From Stappia sp. TSB10P1A (GTDB lineage Bacteria > Pseudomonadota > Alphaproteobacteria > Rhizobiales > Stappiaceae), in contig NZ_FYAU01000032.1 in NCBI RefSeq assembly GCF_900185725.1, positions 1-64,000 of the forward strand: DNA of 64,000 nucleotides, given 5' to 3'. How positions within the stretch are numbered: position 1 is the stretch's first letter; each line of letters begins with the position of its first letter. The translations under genes were made by a program, and so were the position numbers. Under the pieces are notes generated by a model. The model saw only the letters and a list, made by a program, of their open reading frames with translations, was not told the origin of the DNA and searched no databases. Below are positions 1 through 9,511 of this stretch, in pieces.

Positions 1-122
1 CCGTCTTCCACAGGCTGATCGCAAACGGAAAGAAGCCAATCGTCGCCCTCACAGCCCTCATGAGAAAGATCGTCGTCATCCTCAACGCCAGAACGAGAGA
101 CCACCTCAACGATATGAGTTGA
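1..122 (+). mobile_element. 3' end of an IS110-family transposase gene (cut by the window edge)
   Basis: The frame beginning at base 3 reads 39 residues to a TGA at 120-122. The text (RLIANGKKPIVALTALMRK, then VVILNA and RTRD) resembles the C-terminus of IS110/IS1111 transposases, where a GK-P-x-VAL-A-MRK-L-x-ILNA pattern is usual. Only the tail is visible, so the DEDD catalytic domain, the length and the integrity of the element cannot be judged. The stop lies about 110 bases from the end of gatB. I could not define the insertion-sequence terminus. Confidence 0.7.
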
Positions 123-162
123 TGACATCCTGTCAGTGGCGCGCGACCTCGCATCCCCTCAG

Positions 163-209
163 CCGTCACCCCGGGCAAGCGAAGCGCGACCCGGGGCCCA
201 TTGGTTGCC
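163..209. repeat. REP-like palindromic unit
   Basis: An imperfect palindrome beginning CCGTCACCCCGGG and ending CCCGGGGCCCATTGGTTGCC. It is the reverse complement, with small changes, of two units at 18078-18125 and 18464-18510. It sits between the transposase end and the gatB stop. Confidence 0.75.
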
Positions 210-232
210 GGAGCGATGGCGGAACGACCGCC

Positions 233-1717
<1,485 letters not shown>

Positions 1718-2105
1718 GCCGTGGAAGTCCTGCCCGTTGTGTCGTGCCTGTCGCCCGCCCCCTCAAGCCCCCGCGCGCACGCGCGCGAAAACGGGTTTGC
1801 CAAGGGGCGGACTTGTCCTGAACGCGTGCCGCGCGCGCGTAAAACGCGCGCCAGACCGCTTGAATGTGTGGGTAGTGGGTCTTTGCCCTCCCCGCAAGGG
1901 GGGAGGTGGGAGTGGGAAGATGAACGAAGCGAAAACCCGCCGCTTTGAACGTGGCGCAGGACCGCCCGCATGGAAAATGACCGCTCAATTTCTTGACACG
2001 TTCGTCCAACCGCCGATAACTGGCCGCATGGGGATCCGCGACCTCCCCACGAGGCGCCAGCCGAAGATCGCGTTCCATACAAATCCTTAAAAAGGAGGAA
2101 CGCGC
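1718..2105. other. Divergent intergenic region between gatB and the chromate genes
   Basis: No convincing gene. It contains a GC-rich alternating stretch (about 1770-1850), a hairpin at 1886-1906 (CCTCCCC-gcaa-GGGGGGAGG) of the dispersed-repeat type, and a promoter-like sequence at 1993-2020. A clear Shine-Dalgarno (AAGGAGG) precedes the ATG at 2106. Confidence 0.6.
1993..2020 (+). promoter_or_regulatory. Putative sigma70-type promoter for the chromate pair
   Basis: TTGACA at 1993-1998 and GATAAC at 2015-2020 with a 16-base spacer. This would give a leader of about 80 bases before the ATG at 2106. It is a match to consensus only. No chromate operator could be recognised. Confidence 0.5.
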
Positions 2106-2927
2106 ATGCCTGCCCCCAATGCCATTTCGCCTGAAAAACTCTCTCGCCTGATCGGCACGCCCCGCTCCCCTCTTCTGCTCGACATGCGCTCGGACGAAGA
2201 CTATGCCAGCGACCCGCGCCTTTTGCCTGGAAGCTTGCACGTCGGAGATCGGAACCTTGCCGGCCTTGCAAAGCGTCTGGCCGGCAGCCCCTCGATCACC
2301 GTTTGTCATGCAGGACATCATCGCAGCCAGGGGGCGGCGGCCTGGCTGCGGGCGGAGGGTATCCCGTCCGAATATCTCGAAGGCGGCTTCGAGGCCTGGA
2401 GCGCCGCCGGGCTGCCGCTGATCGATCCGGCGAAGCTGCCCATTCGCGACACACACGATCGCACCGTCTGGGTCACCCGGGCGCGACCGAAGATCGACCG
2501 GATCGCCTGCCCCTGGTTGATCCGCCGCTTCCTCGACCCACGTGCAGTGATTCTGTTCGTGGCCCCTTCCGAGGTGACAGGCGTCGCCAAACGGTACAAC
2601 GCCGCCCCCTTCGACATCGAGCAGGTGTTTTGGAGCCATCGAGGCGACCTTTGCACCTTCGACGTCATGCTGGGTGAGTTTGGACTGTCCATGCCGGCAC
2701 TCGACCGTCTCGCCGCGATCGTCCGCGGCGCCGACACCGCGCGGCTCGACCTCGCGCCCGAAGCCGCAGGCCTGCTGGCCGCCTCTCTCGGGCTGTCACG
2801 AATGTACTCCGACGATCTTGAACAGCTCGACGCCGGAATGCTGCTCTACGACGCCTTCTACCGCTGGGCACGCGACGCAGGCGACGAAACCCACAACTGG
2901 CCGACCAACAGACCCAAGGCAGGATGA
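2106..2927 (+). CDS. chrB: Rhodanese / ChrB-type chromate resistance fusion protein
   Basis: A 273-residue protein with two parts. Residues about 10-105 are a rhodanese-like domain with LLLDMRSDEDYA and a candidate active-site Cys67 in TVCHAGHHRSQGA. Residues about 120-265 match the ChrB C-terminal chromate-resistance domain (VTRARPKIDRIACPWLIRRF, then ILFV). ChrB proteins are linked to chromate sensing or resistance. What the rhodanese module adds is unknown. A strong AAGGAGG site supports the start. The stop overlaps the chrA start by four bases (ATGA), so the two are translationally coupled. The symbol is used in the broad family sense, because the canonical N-terminal ChrB domain is replaced by the rhodanese. 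Confidence 0.85.
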   Translation: MPAPNAISPEKLSRLIGTPRSPLLLDMRSDEDYASDPRLLPGSLHVGDRNLAGLAKRLAGSPSITVCHAGHHRSQGAAAWLRAEGIPSEYLEGGFEAWSAAGLPLIDPAKLPIRDTHDRTVWVTRARPKIDRIACPWLIRRFLDPRAVILFVAPSEVTGVAKRYNAAPFDIEQVFWSHRGDLCTFDVMLGEFGLSMPALDRLAAIVRGADTARLDLAPEAAGLLAASLGLSRMYSDDLEQLDAGMLLYDAFYRWARDAGDETHNWPTNRPKAG

Positions 2928-4294
2928 TGCGGACCCCATACCCTACCCTGGCCGAGGCCACCCGTATCTGGGCACGTATCGGCCTCCTCAGTTTCGGAGG
3001 TCCCGCCGGGCAGATAGCGCTGATGCATCGGATCCTGGTCGAGGAACAGCGCTGGCTCGGGGAGAAGCGTTTCCTGCACGCCCTCAACTACTGCATGCTG
3101 CTGCCGGGTCCGGAGGCAATGCAGTTGGCCGTCTACATCGGGTGGCTGATGCATCGAACGGTCGGCGGCATCATTGCAGGCACCCTCTTCGTGCTGCCGG
3201 GTGTCGTGGCGATCATGGGCCTTAGCTGGATCTACGCGATCTATGGCAATGTCGGCGCGGTCGAGGCCCTGTTCTTCGGACTGAAGGCTGCGGTGCTCGC
3301 CATAGTGGTTCAGGCGGTCATCCGCATCGGCACCCGGGCGCTGACGAACCGCGTGATGGTCGGCATCGCAGCCGCTTCATTCGTGGGAATCTTCGGTTTC
3401 GGCGTGCCCTTCCCGCTGATTATCCTGCTCGCAGGACTGATCGGGTTCATCGGCGCCCGCACAGGCCTGTCCGCATTCCGGAGCGGGCACGGACACGGCA
3501 AGGTCGGGAAAGTCCAGGTTGACGATGCCGAGACGATCCTCGGCGAAGAGATACCCGAGCACGCCCGGGTCAATCGCGCCTATGCTTTCCGCGTCTCGGC
3601 CGTGTTCCTCACCCTGTGGCTGCTGTCCGTGGGCACGCTGATCGCAGTCCTTGGTCCCACCAACGTCTTCGCCCAGATCGCAAGCTTCTTCAGCGTCATG
3701 GCCGTGGTGACCTTTGGCGGGGCCTATGCGGTGCTGGCCTATGTCGCGCAAGAGGCAGTGCAGAACTACGGCTGGCTGGCCCCGGGCGAGATGCTGGATG
3801 GTCTCGGCATGGCCGAGACCACTCCTGGACCGCTGATCATGGTCACCCAGTTCGTCGGCTTCATGGGAGCCTATCGCGAGGCGGGCGGGCTATCGCCTCT
3901 GATGGCCGGAACGCTGGGCGGATTGCTGACCACCTGGGTGACCTTCATACCCTGCTTCCTGTGGATCTTCCTGGGCGCGCCCTTCATTGAGCGCCTGCGC
4001 GACAATCGCGCCCTGACCGCGGCGCTGACGGCAATCACCGCGGCGGTGGTCGGAGTGATCCTCAACCTGGCCGTCTGGTTCGCCCTGCATGTGGTTTTCG
4101 ACGAGTTGCGCCGCGTCGTCGCCCTCGGCCTCAACCTCGACCTTCCGGTCTGGTCCTCGCTCAATTTCGCTGCGGCAGTGCTCGTCCTCGCGGCTCTCCT
4201 CGCCACATTCCGGTTCCGTCTCGGGCCGGTCACGGTCCTCGCAGGATGTGCGCTTGCCGGCCTTGCACTCAACTTGGCCGGGCTGCTGCGATAG
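2924..4294 (+). CDS. chrA: Chromate efflux transporter, CHR family
   Basis: A 456-residue inner-membrane protein with two homologous CHR halves, the long-chain form. The N-terminal half carries IGLLSFGGPAGQIALMHR and LLPGPEAMQLAVYIG. The C-terminal half carries VVTFGGAYAVLAYVAQ and the matching TPGPLIMVTQFVGFMG. These paired FGG and PGP motifs are diagnostic. The family exports chromate, driven by the membrane potential. It starts inside the stop of the preceding rhodanese-ChrB gene, so the pair forms one operon. Confidence 0.95.
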   Translation: MMRTPYPTLAEATRIWARIGLLSFGGPAGQIALMHRILVEEQRWLGEKRFLHALNYCMLLPGPEAMQLAVYIGWLMHRTVGGIIAGTLFVLPGVVAIMGLSWIYAIYGNVGAVEALFFGLKAAVLAIVVQAVIRIGTRALTNRVMVGIAAASFVGIFGFGVPFPLIILLAGLIGFIGARTGLSAFRSGHGHGKVGKVQVDDAETILGEEIPEHARVNRAYAFRVSAVFLTLWLLSVGTLIAVLGPTNVFAQIASFFSVMAVVTFGGAYAVLAYVAQEAVQNYGWLAPGEMLDGLGMAETTPGPLIMVTQFVGFMGAYREAGGLSPLMAGTLGGLLTTWVTFIPCFLWIFLGAPFIERLRDNRALTAALTAITAAVVGVILNLAVWFALHVVFDELRRVVALGLNLDLPVWSSLNFAAAVLVLAALLATFRFRLGPVTVLAGCALAGLALNLAGLLR

Positions 4295-4377
4295 GCGTGT
4301 CAACGGCGACACGCCATCCCTCAGCGCCCTCGGAATGAAGCGCCACCCGTCGGCCGGGAGCGGATTGAAGCTCCCCC

Positions 4378-5400
4378 TCAGGCAGCGCTGGCCGTGCGGG
4401 CCTGGCGGAACGTGACCAGCCGGCGGGTGTCCTCGTCCCACAGGACGAGCTTCACGCAGCCAAAACTCTGGCGCAGGGTGATGCGGTTCATGTCGCGCAG
4501 TTCGGGGAAGTCGCGCATCACCTCGCTGAGGCGATAGAACGGGATCTTGCTGGACAGGTGATGCACGTGGTGGATGCCGATATTGCCGGTGAACCACTGC
4601 AGGATCGGCGGCAGGTCGTAATGCGAGCTGCCCTCCAGCGCCGCGGTCTGGAAGTTCCACTCGCCGCCCTTCGACCAGTGGGTTTCCTCGAACTGGTGCT
4701 GGACGTAGAACAGCCAGACGCCGGCGGTCGCCGCCATCAGGATGATCGGCCCCTGCACCATCAGGAAGGTCCCCGGCCCGGCCGCCCAGATCAAAAGCGC
4801 GGCCATGCCGGCGATGCAAAGGTTGGTGGCAAGCGTCGAGAGCCACGGCTCCAGGCCGCCGCGCATCATGCCGAACGGCAGGCGGTACTGGCACACGAAC
4901 AGCCATGCCGGCCCCAGCCCGAACATCACCAGCGGATGCCGGTAGAGCCGGTAGCGCAGCCGCCCGCTCCAGGGCAGCGCCTGGTACTCCCTGACCGTCA
5001 GCGTGTCGATGTCGCCGATGCCGCGCTGGTCGAGATTGCCGGTCGAGGCGTGGTGGATCGCATGGCTCCGCCGCCAGTAGTCGTAGGGCGTGAAGGTCAA
5101 GACGCCGAGCGCGCGGCCCGTCCAGTCGTTGAGCCCGCGCCGGGTGAACAGCGCGCCGTGCCCGCAATCGTGCTGCAGCATGAACAGGCGCACGAGCAGG
5201 CCGGCGGCCGGCACGGTCAGGACGAGGCCCCACCACTGGCCGTGGTTCACCAGCACCGCCGCCGCCGCCCACAGGGCCGCGAAGGGCACGAGGCTGGCGA
5301 GGATCTCGAAGACGCTGCGCGCGGTGCTCGGCTGGCGATACTTGGCCAGCGAGGCGTTCCAGGAGCGCGGCTTTTCCGCCGGGCGGCAGTCAGTGTTCAC
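4378..5400 (-). CDS. Membrane fatty acid desaturase
   Basis: An integral-membrane di-iron desaturase with the three histidine boxes HDCGH, HAIHH and HHVHH in the expected order and spacing, interleaved with hydrophobic segments. It probably introduces a double bond into acyl chains of membrane lipids or glycolipids. Regiospecificity cannot be read from the sequence. I chose the GTG at 5400 (340 residues, the usual family length). The frame stays open upstream to 5562, but that extension has no family-like sequence. The ribosome site before the GTG is weak (GGAT-rich), so the start is not certain. It is convergent with chrA. Confidence 0.88.
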   Translation of the reverse strand: MNTDCRPAEKPRSWNASLAKYRQPSTARSVFEILASLVPFAALWAAAAVLVNHGQWWGLVLTVPAAGLLVRLFMLQHDCGHGALFTRRGLNDWTGRALGVLTFTPYDYWRRSHAIHHASTGNLDQRGIGDIDTLTVREYQALPWSGRLRYRLYRHPLVMFGLGPAWLFVCQYRLPFGMMRGGLEPWLSTLATNLCIAGMAALLIWAAGPGTFLMVQGPIILMAATAGVWLFYVQHQFEETHWSKGGEWNFQTAALEGSSHYDLPPILQWFTGNIGIHHVHHLSSKIPFYRLSEVMRDFPELRDMNRITLRQSFGCVKLVLWDEDTRRLVTFRQARTASAA

Positions 5401-5586
5401 CAATATCCATCCAATCCGGGAGCGAGCCCCCCAGATGGAGGAAATGAGTAAACAACCCGCCTGAAAAACTGTCCGTTTTCGCAAGGGTGCGACGCCGGCC
5501 AGCCGAAGCCATCGAACTCCCATTTCAGCCCCGATTTGGCAAGTCAATTCGTCGCCTCGCACAGCGACAATCCGTCCCTCACCGGC

Positions 5587-5632
5587 TCTTCAACGGCCCT
5601 TCAACGGCCCCTCACCGCCCCTTCACCGGCCC
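5587..5632. repeat. Short 11-bp tandem repeat
   Basis: About four degenerate copies of CTTCAACGGCC / CCTTCACCGGCC run into the stop codon of the FlhB-like gene at 5623. It may have arisen by slippage; no function is suggested. Confidence 0.6.
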
Positions 5633-5889
5633 CGGGCCATCAGGATGAAGCGCAGCACGGCGGCGACGGCCTCGTAGAGCTCCACCGGGATTTCCCGGTC
5701 GAGCTCGATCTGCGACAGCGCCTCGGCCAGGGCCGCGTCCTCTTCCACCGGCACGCCGTGTTCGGCCGCCAGTTCCAGGATGCGGGCGGCGATGGCGCCG
5801 CGCCCCCTGGCGGTGACGCGCGGCGCGCCGGCATGGTCGTAGTGCAGCGCCACCGCCAGCCGGCGGCGCGGGTCCTGCTCCTCGCTCAT
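5623..5889 (-). CDS. Orphan FlhB/EscU C-terminal-like protein
   Basis: An 88-residue protein matching the cytoplasmic switch domain of the flagellar export protein FlhB: LAVALHYDHAGAPRVTARG, then ILELAAEHGVPVEEDAALAEAL and IPVELYEAVAAVLRFI. The membrane domain of FlhB is absent. The autocleavage motif NPTH, which should precede the VALHYD strand, is also absent. It resembles the small FlhB-C homologues (FhlX/YlqH type) that occur beside a FliK-like gene. It lies 52 bases downstream of such a gene, so co-expression is likely. The role is unknown; influencing export substrate switching is one possibility. Confidence 0.8.
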   Translation of the reverse strand: MSEEQDPRRRLAVALHYDHAGAPRVTARGRGAIAARILELAAEHGVPVEEDAALAEALSQIELDREIPVELYEAVAAVLRFILMARGR

Positions 5890-5941
5890 GGCCGGCCCTC
5901 CCGCAGGGCCAGGGGCCGCGTTCCGTTCGCCCGGCGCCCGC

Positions 5942-7219
5942 TCACGAGACCACGTCCACGAACTGGCCGGAGGGCGCCGGCGGATCGTCCGGCAGCCCGC
6001 TGGTCACCTTGAGATCGACCACCTCCAGCCCCTGTTCGGCAAGCGTCGCGGCAAGGCGCGGCAGCCGCTCGTTGAGGTCCGCGGCGATGTCCGCCCGCGC
6101 GGCCCAAAGGCTGGCGAACAGGCGGGGACCGTCGAGCCCGACCAGCGCCTCCACCGCGCCGGTCGCCTCTGTGTCGAGCGCAAAGCGCAGCCGCCAGGCG
6201 GGATGCGCGCCCTCCCCGTCGTGGCCGGGCGTGTCGTCGCGGCCGATCTGCAGCGAGATCACCGCGGTCTGCCCGCCGACCACCAGCGGCAGGTCGAGCA
6301 CCCGGTCGAACAGCGCCGCATCGCCCGCGCCCTCGCCATCGGCCAGCAACCCGCGCGAGGCCAGCGAGGCGAGCCGCAGCCGGGCCAGCGCCGCCTCGGT
6401 CTTGGCCGCAAGGATGGCGGCGGCTTCCTCGCCGTCGCGCGCCAGGAGGGCCGAGATCAGCTCGCCGCTGGCGCGGGCCGGCTTTTCGCCGCGCGGATGC
6501 CGGGAAATGCCGGGCAGCGGCGGCGGGGTCGCCTGCCGGGCCGGCGCCTCGCGCCCCCCGGCCGCCCCTTTCAGCACGCGCAGGAGCCCGTTCAACGCCT
6601 CGTCAAGACTGGGAGTCCCGCTCGCCGCCCCGCGCCCCGTCACGCCTTCCAGTGCCGCCTTGAGCGCGGGGCCATCCAGCCGGCCTTCCCGGGTTCCGGC
6701 AGGATCCAGCCGGAAGCCGAGCAGGCTCGCCAGCGCGCTCGTCACCGCAGGCGGCAGCAAGCCGCCCGCCGCCCCGGCGGGCGCTGCGGCCAGCGTCGCG
6801 GCAAGGCCGCCATAGAGCGGCGACAAGCCATCCTGGCGGGCGGCAAGGGAGGTGGCGAGCGCGGTGATGCGGGCGAGTGCCGCCGCCTCGCCGGAGGCCG
6901 GGCTGGATGCGCCCTGCGGGGCGCCCTGGCCGGCGTTTTGCGGCGCGGCGCTCACCTGATAGCGCGGGCCGTCGGGGCCGCGCTCGACGCTCAGCGTGGC
7001 GCGCGTGCCGAGCGGCAGCATCTCCTGCCCCTCGACATCGAGCTGAAAACCGCCCGCCCCTGCCCCGCCCCCTGCAATCAGCCGCATGACGTTGTCGGTC
7101 AGGTGCTTGGCGACGCGCACGGCGATCACATCGCCGACATTCAGCATCGGCACCCGGCTCACCGGCCGCACCGCGACGACGCCGCTCTGGTTGCTCTGGG
7201 ATGTCACGCGAGAGATCAT
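5942..7219 (-). CDS. FliK-like flagellar hook-length control domain protein
   Basis: A 425-residue protein with a low-complexity Ala/Gly/Pro-rich middle (about residues 95-260). The C-terminal globular part (about 290-420) resembles the Flg_hook domain of FliK: LDLPLVVGGQTAVISLQI, then WRLRFALDTEATGAVEALV and LAEQGLEVVDLKVTSG. The N-terminal region (MLNVGDVIAVRVAKHL) may form a beta domain. In flagella FliK measures hook length and signals to FlhB. Here the gene is followed only by an FlhB-C-like gene and there is no flagellar cluster nearby, so this is an isolated pair. Confidence 0.72.
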   Translation of the reverse strand: MISRVTSQSNQSGVVAVRPVSRVPMLNVGDVIAVRVAKHLTDNVMRLIAGGGAGAGGFQLDVEGQEMLPLGTRATLSVERGPDGPRYQVSAAPQNAGQGAPQGASSPASGEAAALARITALATSLAARQDGLSPLYGGLAATLAAAPAGAAGGLLPPAVTSALASLLGFRLDPAGTREGRLDGPALKAALEGVTGRGAASGTPSLDEALNGLLRVLKGAAGGREAPARQATPPPLPGISRHPRGEKPARASGELISALLARDGEEAAAILAAKTEAALARLRLASLASRGLLADGEGAGDAALFDRVLDLPLVVGGQTAVISLQIGRDDTPGHDGEGAHPAWRLRFALDTEATGAVEALVGLDGPRLFASLWAARADIAADLNERLPRLAATLAEQGLEVVDLKVTSGLPDDPPAPSGQFVDVVS

Positions 7220-7321
7220 GCGCGGGGCCTCGCCGTGCTGCCGTCCAGCCTCGCGCCGACGGTGAGTGAGCCTAGCAGATTCGCGAAATCCCGCCGATCC
7301 CGCTTATGGAGCGGTCCGCCG

Positions 7322-7337
7322 TTTGATTTCCGTCAAA
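7322..7337. promoter_or_regulatory. FNR/FixK-type box before the DUF6455 gene
   Basis: TTTGATTTCCGTCAAA is TTGAT-N4-GTCAA, one base from the FNR/FixK consensus TTGAT-N4-ATCAA. The centre is near 7329.5. A -10-like TACAGT lies at 7359-7364. A start near 7371 would put the box at -41.5, the class II activation position. The ATG of the next gene is at 7415. Confidence 0.55.
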
Positions 7338-7414
7338 TAGTTTCCTCCGCAACGATCCTACAGTAACCGGGCAGCGGCCGCCGCATCGGCGCCGCGAACA
7401 GAGGACGGGCTGCC

Positions 7415-7675
7415 ATGGGACTGATGAAGCGCCTCGACGAACGTGCCGGGCTGATGGGGCGGATGATGCGCACGGTTGGCGCCGACGACACGCTGCCGTC
7501 CGGCATGATCCTGGAAAGCACGATGCGCACCGCCGCCGCCCGCTGCATGGGCTGCGAACGGCCGCAGGACTGCGCGAACTGGCTCGAAGAGCACGCCGAC
7601 GGCGCTGCCCACGCGCCGGGATTCTGCCCCAATGGCGAGCTGTTCGCCGCCTGGACGGGCCGTTCCGGCAACTAG
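7415..7675 (+). CDS. DUF6455 family small cysteine-containing protein
   Basis: An 86-residue protein. It opens with an amphipathic stretch (MGLMKRLDERAGLMGRMM) and contains CMGCERPQDCANWL followed by FCPN, giving four cysteines spaced like a metal or redox centre. This pattern matches the DUF6455 family, which has no established function. GAGGAC upstream of the ATG fits a ribosome site. The FNR-type box in its promoter suggests expression when oxygen is low. It appears to be monocistronic, converging on a small membrane-protein gene. Confidence 0.75.
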   Translation: MGLMKRLDERAGLMGRMMRTVGADDTLPSGMILESTMRTAAARCMGCERPQDCANWLEEHADGAAHAPGFCPNGELFAAWTGRSGN

Positions 7676-7745
7676 GCTGCGACCTTGCTTCGCCGCGCGG
7701 CGTCGGGCGCGCGCAAGAGACGGTGCTGCAGGCTCGGCCCCTGCC

Positions 7746-8051
7746 TCAGCGGCGGTGGCGCTGTGCCCGCTTGCGGATGCCGTGCACGATGGCGGCGAGC
7801 ACCAGCGCGCCGACAAAGCGGAACGGCAGCACGGCCAGCGGCCCGCCGTCATAGCCGCCGAGCGCCCGCACGCCGCTCGCCGACAGCGAAACGTCGATCA
7901 GCACGCTGATCACTGCAGCCGCGAAGCCGGCGATGATCAGCTTGGCGCGCGCGTCGGCATACCAGCCGAGCGCCGCCCCGATCAGCAGCGCGAAAGGGTT
8001 CAACAGGCCGGCAAGGCCGAAAAGCAGCGGCAGGGATTCGGTCGGGCTCAT
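7746..8051 (-). CDS. Small membrane protein, unknown function
   Basis: A 101-residue protein with three predicted membrane segments (about residues 6-27, 36-57 and 73-92), a Gly/Ala-rich character and a basic C-terminal tail (RKRAQRHRR) that should be cytoplasmic by the positive-inside rule. I recognise no named family. Composition and frame preference resemble real genes here. Confidence 0.6.
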   Translation of the reverse strand: MSPTESLPLLFGLAGLLNPFALLIGAALGWYADARAKLIIAGFAAAVISVLIDVSLSASGVRALGGYDGGPLAVLPFRFVGALVLAAIVHGIRKRAQRHRR

Positions 8052-8370
8052 GCCGCTGTTTTAGGATCGCGGGACACAAAAGGGAACTGCAATCGCGCCC
8101 CCGCGCGCCTTCACGCGAGCGCGACATTTCCGCAACACGGATCGACGACACTGGCCCGCCCCGACCGGGCACCGCCCGCGCTGCCTTGCGCGGCGGGCGC
8201 TCAACGCCTATCTGTGCCGCGTCAACTTCGGAGAGCTTATGCGCAGCCAACTCGAGACCCGGTAAAGCCCGGTCCATCGAGAAAGACCGGGCAACAACCC
8301 ACGCACGACCGCTTGCGTTGCGGGCGGCGGTGACGTGCGCGTGTGAACTGCATCTCCGGACACTCCGAAA
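8052..8370. other. Intergenic region upstream of the YjhX-like gene
   Basis: No gene longer than a few codons is supported. It holds a perfect inverted repeat at 8267-8292 (GCCCGGTC, ten-base loop, GACCGGGC) about 80 bases before the ATG at 8371. This could be a leader hairpin or a regulator site. No run of T follows, so it is not a typical terminator. Confidence 0.5.
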
Positions 8371-8628
8371 ATGGATATTTCCAAGGCCGAGCAGCGGGTC
8401 CTGCACCTGCTCGCTCAAGGCGGCCATGTGCTCGTCGAAAAGGACGAGCGCGGCCGCATCGAAGAGCTCGCCATCGTCACCCGCGAGGGCTGGCACAACA
8501 CCGGGCTGACGCTTGACCTCTTTCGCAAGCTGAAGCGGCGCCGGCTCATCGCCTCCGCCCAGTCCGGCCCCTACCGCATCACCCGTCTCGGGCTGCTGCG
8601 GGTCCGTTCGCAACTGGACAATCGCTGA
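8371..8628 (+). CDS. YjhX family (UPF0386) toxin-like protein
   Basis: An 85-residue protein that fills the UPF0386 family: MDISKAEQRVLHLLAQGGHV, then RGRIEELAIVTREGW and RITRLGLLRVRSQLDNR. It looks like a compact winged-helix-type fold. In E. coli, YjhX is described as a toxin acting on topoisomerase I, paired with the GNAT antitoxin YjhQ. No acetyltransferase gene is adjacent here, so this is an orphan. Toxicity should not be assumed. The next gene (LysE family) starts 126 bases downstream. Confidence 0.82.
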   Translation: MDISKAEQRVLHLLAQGGHVLVEKDERGRIEELAIVTREGWHNTGLTLDLFRKLKRRRLIASAQSGPYRITRLGLLRVRSQLDNR

Positions 8629-8753
8629 AACCCCCGCCGCCGCCGCGCCCCCGCGCCGCGGCGGCGGCCTCGATGCGGGTGTTTGCCTCTTTTCAAATGC
8701 CATCGGTTGTGGATTGCTGGGCAGATCGACGTCCCACCTGCCGGAGTTCTTCC

Positions 8754-9416
8754 ATGTCTTTCGAAACCTGGCTGGCCTTTTCCGCCGCCTCCTTCGTGAT
8801 GCTCGCCATCCCCGGCCCGACGATCCTGCTGGTCGTCTCCTATGCGCTCGCCCACGGCCGGGCGGTGGCCTCGGCGACCGTCATCGGCGTGGCGCTCGGC
8901 GATCTCACCGCGATGACCGCCTCGCTGCTCGGCCTCGGCGCGCTGCTCGCCACCTCGGCGACCCTGTTCACGGTGCTGAAGTGGATCGGCGCCGCCTATC
9001 TGATCTGGCTCGGGCTGAAGCTCTGGCGCGCGCCCGTTGCCGACACGGCGCCGCAGGAGATGGCGGACGGCACCCCTGGCCCCGCATCTGCCCCGACCCG
9101 CGCGCCGATGCTGCGCATCGCCCTGCACGCCTATGCGGTGACGGCGCTCAATCCCAAGAGCATCGTCTTCTTCATCGCCTTCCTGCCGATGTTCATCGAT
9201 CCGGCGCGCCCGCTGCTGCAGCAGGCGGTGATTCTCGAGGCGACCTTCGTCATCCTCGCCGCGCTCAATGCCGCCGCCTACGGGCTGATGGCCTCGATGG
9301 TGCGCACGCGCATCCGCCGTCCCTCCGTCCGGCGCTGGATCAACCGCAGCGGTGGCACCTTGATGATCGGTGCCGGCCTGCTGGCGCTCGGCTGGCGCCG
9401 CGCGGCGGCGAACTGA
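8754..9416 (+). CDS. LysE family amino acid / metabolite exporter
   Basis: A 220-residue inner-membrane protein with about six hydrophobic segments. The LysE/RhtB signature AIPGPTILLVVSYALAHGR lies near residue 20, and TALNPKSIVFFIAFLPMF occurs in the second half. The family exports amino acids or related small molecules. The substrate is not predictable. The ATG at 8754 has GGAG upstream. A hairpin terminator separates it from the convergent gor gene. Confidence 0.9.
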   Translation: MSFETWLAFSAASFVMLAIPGPTILLVVSYALAHGRAVASATVIGVALGDLTAMTASLLGLGALLATSATLFTVLKWIGAAYLIWLGLKLWRAPVADTAPQEMADGTPGPASAPTRAPMLRIALHAYAVTALNPKSIVFFIAFLPMFIDPARPLLQQAVILEATFVILAALNAAAYGLMASMVRTRIRRPSVRRWINRSGGTLMIGAGLLALGWRRAAAN

Positions 9417-9460
9417 CAGCGCTCCGCCGGCCGCTCGGAACCGCAAAACCGCAAGCAAAA

Positions 9461-9490
9461 CGGGGAGGCAGTGCCTCCCCGTCGTCTTTT
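9461..9490. terminator. Rho-independent terminator, probably bidirectional
   Basis: A perfect inverted repeat at 9461-9481 (CGGGGAGGCA-g-TGCCTCCCCG) is followed by a T-rich run on the plus strand (TCGTCTTTT). It is preceded by GCAAAA, which gives T residues on the other strand. It lies between convergent genes. Confidence 0.85.
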
Positions 9491-9511
9491 CAGGTCCGCC
9501 TTGTCGGCCGG

